This document shows positions 22,598 to 25,850 of a stretch of DNA of 25,850 bases, piece by piece. The stretch's first letter is position 1; every line of letters starts with the position of its first letter. The notes beneath the pieces were generated by a model. The model was given only the letters and a program-made list of their open reading frames with translations, made no database searches and was not told where the DNA came from. The position numbers were made by a program, and so were the translations under genes. This DNA comes from a virus. The DNA lies in IMG/VR virus record IMGVR_UViG_3300044858_002264, positions 1-25,850 of that record; one strand, 5' to 3'.

Positions 22598-22676
22598 GTT
22601 TGGCCTGCTCCTTGGTTTGAGCCGGCCAATCGCACAATGCGGCGGCCGGCGGGTGATCCCGCTAGCGCGCCGCGTG

Positions 22677-22690
22677 CTTGAATCCTCAAG
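22677..22690 (-). promoter_or_regulatory. GGA-loop hairpin 2 of the capsid leader
   Basis: The arms CTTGA and TCAAG (5 bp) close the mRNA tetraloop GGAT. The loop sequence matches that of the hairpin at 22707-22724, about 32 bases away. Confidence 0.45.
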
Positions 22691-22706
22691 TCGCTCGCAC
22701 TGCCCC

Positions 22707-22724
22707 TCACGACATCCGTCGTGA
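22707..22724 (-). promoter_or_regulatory. GGA-loop hairpin 1 of the capsid leader
   Basis: The arms TCACGAC and GTCGTGA (7 bp, perfect) close the mRNA tetraloop GGAT. ACGGAUGU across the loop is close to the core of the CsrA/RsmE consensus. No T-run follows, so it is not a simple terminator. Confidence 0.5.
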
Positions 22725-22729
22725 AGCAA

Positions 22730-22745
22730 TGTCTCTACCTGTAGA
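22730..22745 (-). repeat. Intergenic inverted repeat followed by GACA (site 4)
   Basis: On the minus strand TCTAC-AG-GTAGA (22745-22734) directly follows the TAG stop of the protease gene and is itself followed at once by GACA (22733-22730). It shows the same arrangement as sites at 4595-4609, 7158-7172 and 20748-20764. Confidence 0.4.
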
Positions 22746-24419
22746 CTACTGACCCTGACGTGCGCCGTGCAACTGAGTCCGAAGGATTGTCGCCTTCAGG
22801 TTCGCAAGCTTCACAGCGATGTCGACGCTTTCCTGCTCCGCACGCATGTCCTCGGCGGGCTTTTCTTCAACCGGAGCAGGCTCCGGCTTCTTCTCTTCTT
22901 GGCTCATACGCTCCTCGGGGATGATCCACAGCTTGCACACGGCGTCGGCCGCGATGGCACCTTGAACGATGTAGCACCGGCCCTCTTCGCTCTCGAAGAA
23001 GACGCAGTTGCTGCACTTCACGCCATCCTTGGCGAAGGGATTCTCAGTCATGTAGTGAGCGTCGTTCTGGCTCCAGGGGCCATACTCCTCGGCGATGCCC
23101 TCATACGACTCGGCCAGGGCGAGGTTCGCGGCCGACAGGACGCCGCCGTACTCTTCCTTGATGGCCTCGCCGTCTTCGCCGATGTCACGCTTGCCGCTCT
23201 CGCGTTCCATCTGCGAGACCTTGGCCTCACTCCACCGCCACGCGGGATCGCCGCCCCAGAGCATCCAGGCGGTGTAGCCAGGGGTTTCATCGCCGGCCTT
23301 GCTCCAACCGGGTCGCTTGTCGACCTTATGACGCCGGAACCACGCCCGCATCTCGCGAACGTGCTCAGGCGTCAGTTCCTCGCGGGCCGCGATCTTGCCG
23401 GCACGGGCCACCGTCTCCGGCTTGAGGCCGTCGCCCGACCGGCCAGCCTCGTGCAGAGCCAAACCACGCTTCGCGGCGGCGGCCATGCCGGCGGTGGGCG
23501 TCAGATTCACGTCAGAGGCGGCTCTTTCCTCGGAAACAGGGGCGGTTTCAGCCGGGATGTCCACCGACGGGGCTACCTCATCGGACGATGAGGCAGCACG
23601 CCGATCCACCCACTTCTCGCCAGCGTCGCCGCCGGCCAGTTGCCACTCGATCCAGGCCGGCGAGCCAGACCAACCCGTCACTTTCGCCGCCAAACACCGC
23701 TCGTAGACGCCGGAGAGGTACGAAACCTCCTCGACGCTGACGATTTCGCGGTTCGCGACTCGTTCGGCGATGCAGAGGAGGCGAGAATCGATGTTTTCGT
23801 GCCTCTGCGCCAGCTTCAGACCTCGTTTCGACGCATTCGCCATCGTCTGGATGGGCCTGAACGACTCGCCGAGGGCCATTTCGATGGCTCGGCGGCTCAC
23901 AACCACGCTCGATGAGTCGTAGGCGGGCCGAACGACAGGCCCAACGTCCTCGAGCAGGCCGATCGCACGCACTTCACGCCTGCGAATGCCTCTCTGGTTG
24001 TCCGTCGACCACGAATCGCCACCGTCTCGCTTGATCGCGAAGGCGAAACTGGAGCCGACAACCGTCCGGTCCTTCACCCACTCGATCACGTCGCGACCGA
24101 TGGAGGTGTTTTCGTTCGGCGTGATCTCATAACGAAGCCCATACGGGTCTTTCGTGAGCTTCATCGACCCGTTTCCGGTGCGGCCGAGGAGCAGGTTGCG
24201 GTCGTGATTGAACACACCGATGACATCGGGGTTCTCGGCGAGCACTTCGTCGAACGCATTCGGATGAATCGTCTCGATGAAGCCGCCCAGGTTGCGACTT
24301 TCGGCGTTAAAGACGGCGGCGTAGCCCGAAATCACGGGCTTCTTCTCGCCATTTCCCATGTCGCGGTACTCGATCGTCGCGTCAGAAACCGTCGTTCGCC
24401 GCTCAATCTCGTTGCTCAT
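22746..24419 (-). CDS. Prohead protease (HK97 S78-like) with fused repeat domains and a four-Cys domain
   Basis: 557 residues, far longer than typical prohead proteases of about 200. Residues 1-180 are the protease: ISGYAAVFNAESRNLGGFIE, NHD with catalytic His72, and VGSSFAFAIK with the probable catalytic Ser124. It matures the capsid by cutting the N-terminal scaffold domain. Residues 193-275 and 312-400 are two related domains (MANASKRGLKLAQRH to WLAGGDAGEKW style; AAAAKRGLALHEAG to WMLWGGDPAWRW). Residues 469-495 carry four Cys (CSNC, C482, C495) in a pattern like HiPIP-type iron-sulfur or zinc domains in phage proteins. An Ala/Glu/Pro tail and helix close it. It is directly upstream of the capsid leader and overlaps the ferritin-like gene (ATGA). 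Confidence 0.85.
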   Translation of the reverse strand: MSNEIERRTTVSDATIEYRDMGNGEKKPVISGYAAVFNAESRNLGGFIETIHPNAFDEVLAENPDVIGVFNHDRNLLLGRTGNGSMKLTKDPYGLRYEITPNENTSIGRDVIEWVKDRTVVGSSFAFAIKRDGGDSWSTDNQRGIRRREVRAIGLLEDVGPVVRPAYDSSSVVVSRRAIEMALGESFRPIQTMANASKRGLKLAQRHENIDSRLLCIAERVANREIVSVEEVSYLSGVYERCLAAKVTGWSGSPAWIEWQLAGGDAGEKWVDRRAASSSDEVAPSVDIPAETAPVSEERAASDVNLTPTAGMAAAAKRGLALHEAGRSGDGLKPETVARAGKIAAREELTPEHVREMRAWFRRHKVDKRPGWSKAGDETPGYTAWMLWGGDPAWRWSEAKVSQMERESGKRDIGEDGEAIKEEYGGVLSAANLALAESYEGIAEEYGPWSQNDAHYMTENPFAKDGVKCSNCVFFESEEGRCYIVQGAIAADAVCKLWIIPEERMSQEEKKPEPAPVEEKPAEDMRAEQESVDIAVKLANLKATILRTQLHGARQGQ

Positions 24420-24889
24420 GCCGTCACCTGATTCGCGAGGTAGTTATCCAGACCGATCTGCTCGATCACACGCTGCACTGCTTCGATTTTTGCGATCGCC
24501 TCTTCGCTGCCTTCAAGCAGCTTGGCGACGGCAATAGCCGAAATCTCGTCGCCTGCCGCCCGGCACGCCTGCACTCCGGCCCGCTCTGTCTCCGCGGCGG
24601 CGGTTTCCAGCGAAAGATTCGCCGCGAGGATGCCCTCGTAGTCGTGCCTGGGCCAATCGGGCTGATCATGGTCGTAGGTCGGCTGAACGTCGTAGTATTC
24701 GAGCCGGGACTGCACCTCGTGCAGGTGGCCCCGCTCCTCCTCGGCGTCGGCGCGGCTGCCGGCGGCCAGCTTGCCGTAGCCCCAGCGGTCAAGATGCTCC
24801 GCCTGCGACTGATAGTTCTCAATCGCCAGCAGATGCAGCCGAACGGAGGCTTGGAGGGCGTCGATCACGCCTTCAGGTGCTTGCGGCAT
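24416..24889 (-). CDS. Bacterioferritin-like helical protein with degenerate metal site
   Basis: 157 residues. It aligns by eye with E. coli bacterioferritin over nearly its whole length: LLAIENYQSQAEHLDRWGYG matches the helix A region including the Tyr, ERGH at 52-55 matches the E51-x-x-H54 ligand pair, E95 matches E94, and VIEQIGLDNYLANQV matches the C-terminal helix. Three ligands differ (E18 is H19, E127 is S128, H130 is A131), and the haem Met52 is Arg53. A complete di-iron centre is therefore unlikely. It lies between portal and protease, overlapping the portal by 17 bases and the protease by ATGA. No strong Shine-Dalgarno sequence is seen. It may be a structural four-helix bundle or an iron-binding relict; an alternative helical fold cannot be excluded. 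Confidence 0.75.
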   Translation of the reverse strand: MPQAPEGVIDALQASVRLHLLAIENYQSQAEHLDRWGYGKLAAGSRADAEEERGHLHEVQSRLEYYDVQPTYDHDQPDWPRHDYEGILAANLSLETAAAETERAGVQACRAAGDEISAIAVAKLLEGSEEAIAKIEAVQRVIEQIGLDNYLANQVTA

Positions 24890-25850
24890 CGGTCGTCAGG
24901 TGCTTGTCGCACCAGTCCTCGGTGACAGATTCGTACTTCTGGCCGCTGCGATGACACTCAAGCAGGAGTTCTCGCGAACGGGCCATCCACGTTCCCACAA
25001 ACTGGTCGATGTCTCGGCCGGTAGCCTGTGCCGACTCGCGAAGCTCTTCCCGCATCCGATTGGTCATCTGATCGAGCCACGCGGCGAGCTTCTCGGGCTT
25101 GTTTCGCCGCTCGAGGACGCCATCTGCCTCGACGGCGGCGAGCCTGCGGAGGCTGGTCTTGAACAGGACTTCGGCTCCTGCGATCTGGCGGGCGTCGGGG
25201 GCGTCGGTGGCCGGCGGTTCCTGCGGCCCGTCAACATTGCTCGGGGGAGCGGGCGTCGCCTCCGGCTGCGGCTTCTGGCCGGTGGGGTTGTCGAGCGTGA
25301 AGGCATCCAGCAGTTGCATGTTGACCTGAACGAACCGCTTCTTGCCCAGGCCGTCGGGCAGCGGGTTGTAGCCGATCTGCGCCCTGATCTCGTCGACATC
25401 GAGTGCCCCGAGGTTTGCCATCTCCCGAATGAACTGCGAACGCGCGGCGTAGTCGCCGACCATCAGGGCGTTGGTGTCGAACTGGCAGAAATACTGCTTG
25501 TCGTCGACCACGAGGTCGCGGCGGCAGGCCATCTCCCACCGCCGGCACCAAGGAATCAGCGAGAAGGTGACGAAGTCGATGGCCGACTGTTCCACCGTCG
25601 AAAAACGCACGTTCGACAGGTCGCCGATCAGGTGGCCTGGAACGCGATAGGCTCGGCTCACCTCCTCGCACTGGTAGCGTCTGGTCTCAATGAGCTGGGC
25701 CGTATCGTTGCGAACTTCGACTTGTTTGCGATGGAAGCCGAACGGCATGACCACGGTCTTGTATGCCTTGTCCGGCCCCTGGTGAGCGTCGTTCCACTGC
25801 TCCTTGAACCTCGACAGCACCTCGGGCTTGTGCGGCTGATCGGTTTCGAT
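24873..25850 (-). CDS. Portal protein (HK97-like), N-terminus beyond the window
   Basis: The last 325 residues are inside the window; the frame is open to the edge (IETDQPHKPEV at the border). SRAYRVPGHLIGDLSNVRFS, then TVEQSAIDFVTFSLIPWCRR, is the signature of HK97-type portal proteins, which form the dodecameric DNA gate at one capsid vertex. NLGALDVDEIRAQIGYNPLP follows as in the family. After a Pro-rich linker (PQPEATPAPPSNV) an added helical domain of about 110 residues ends the protein, which is longer than the basic portal C-terminus and may help assembly. The terminase genes are expected just outside the window. Confidence 0.9.
   Translation of the reverse strand: METDQPHKPEVLSRFKEQWNDAHQGPDKAYKTVVMPFGFHRKQVEVRNDTAQLIETRRYQCEEVSRAYRVPGHLIGDLSNVRFSTVEQSAIDFVTFSLIPWCRRWEMACRRDLVVDDKQYFCQFDTNALMVGDYAARSQFIREMANLGALDVDEIRAQIGYNPLPDGLGKKRFVQVNMQLLDAFTLDNPTGQKPQPEATPAPPSNVDGPQEPPATDAPDARQIAGAEVLFKTSLRRLAAVEADGVLERRNKPEKLAAWLDQMTNRMREELRESAQATGRDIDQFVGTWMARSRELLLECHRSGQKYESVTEDWCDKHLTTDAAST

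Larger units (their letters stand above)
22598..22745 (-). promoter_or_regulatory. Hairpin-rich leader of the major capsid gene
   Basis: The largest intergenic gap in the window. Reading along the mRNA it holds TCTAC-AG-GTAGA (22745-22734), then GACA, a 7-bp hairpin with loop GGAT (22724-22707), a 5-bp hairpin with the same loop (22690-22677), GCGGG-ATCA-CCCGC (22662-22649), and a GCCGGCC/GGCCGGC stem (22650-22621) enclosing CGCA/TGCG. The last two share two bases and may be alternatives. The Shine-Dalgarno sequence AAGGAG (22613-22608) follows. I see no sigma-70-like promoter and no T-run terminator. It may regulate or stabilise capsid mRNA. Confidence 0.55.

Noticed and set aside
22621-22650. 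GCCGGCC/GGCCGGC stem before the capsid gene as a transcription terminator
   Set aside because: No T-run follows in the mRNA direction and the capsid ribosome binding site comes straight after; a regulatory or stabilising role fits better.
21236-22681. 481-codon plus-strand ORF opposite the capsid gene
   Set aside because: It covers the capsid gene in antisense and has the His/Arg/Gly-rich composition of a shadow frame.
1-25850. CRISPR arrays, tRNAs, rRNAs, insertion sequences, integrase or attachment sites
   Set aside because: Read on both strands, nothing with regular spaced repeats, cloverleaf features or transposase or integrase motifs was seen.

Overview
The window is the late virion-assembly region of a tailed, siphovirus-like bacteriophage or prophage with an HK97-fold capsid. 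Every supported gene lies on the minus strand, so the natural gene order runs from high to low coordinates. The sequence is GC-rich, and genes are packed with ATGA, TAATG or TGATG overlaps, typical of one long late operon. No integrase, repressor, terminase, tRNA or host gene is visible, so a free phage cannot be told apart from a prophage. The host is not identified; a GC-rich aquatic or soil bacterium (Planctomycetota is one possibility) is only a weak inference.

Head module (25850 down to about 18500): a truncated portal protein, a small helical protein that aligns with bacterioferritin but has lost several metal ligands, a large multidomain prohead protease, a 148-base structured leader, the major capsid protein, a decoration-like protein, a glycosyltransferase-like gene, a 63-residue protein, a gp6-like connector, a small beta-rich protein and a head-closure protein.

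Tail module (18500 down to about 7170): HK97 gp10-like protein, tail terminator, two tandem tail-tube-like proteins, the tail assembly chaperone pair with an apparent -1 frameshift (lambda G/GT type), a 1982-residue tape measure protein, a probable baseplate protein, two unknown probable virion proteins and a zinc-ribbon protein.

Accessory block (7150 down to about 4600): two small overlapping ORFs (one probably DNA-binding), a metallophosphoesterase, a dCMP/cytidine deaminase and a deoxynucleoside monophosphate kinase. This is a nucleotide-metabolism cassette set inside the late region.

Fibre and host-contact block (4570 down to 1): a small membrane protein, a BppU-like baseplate candidate, a repeat-built tail fibre with GxxG and HxH motifs, two small proteins, two tandem LamG-type adhesins with different N-terminal anchors, and the start of a membrane protein cut by the window edge.

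The points most worth following up are the degenerate bacterioferritin-like gene between portal and protease, the protease's fused repeat and four-Cys domains, the glycosyltransferase in the head module, the hairpin-rich capsid leader with GGA in two loops, four intergenic inverted repeats each followed directly by GACA, and a perfect 13-bp hairpin inside the phosphoesterase gene.
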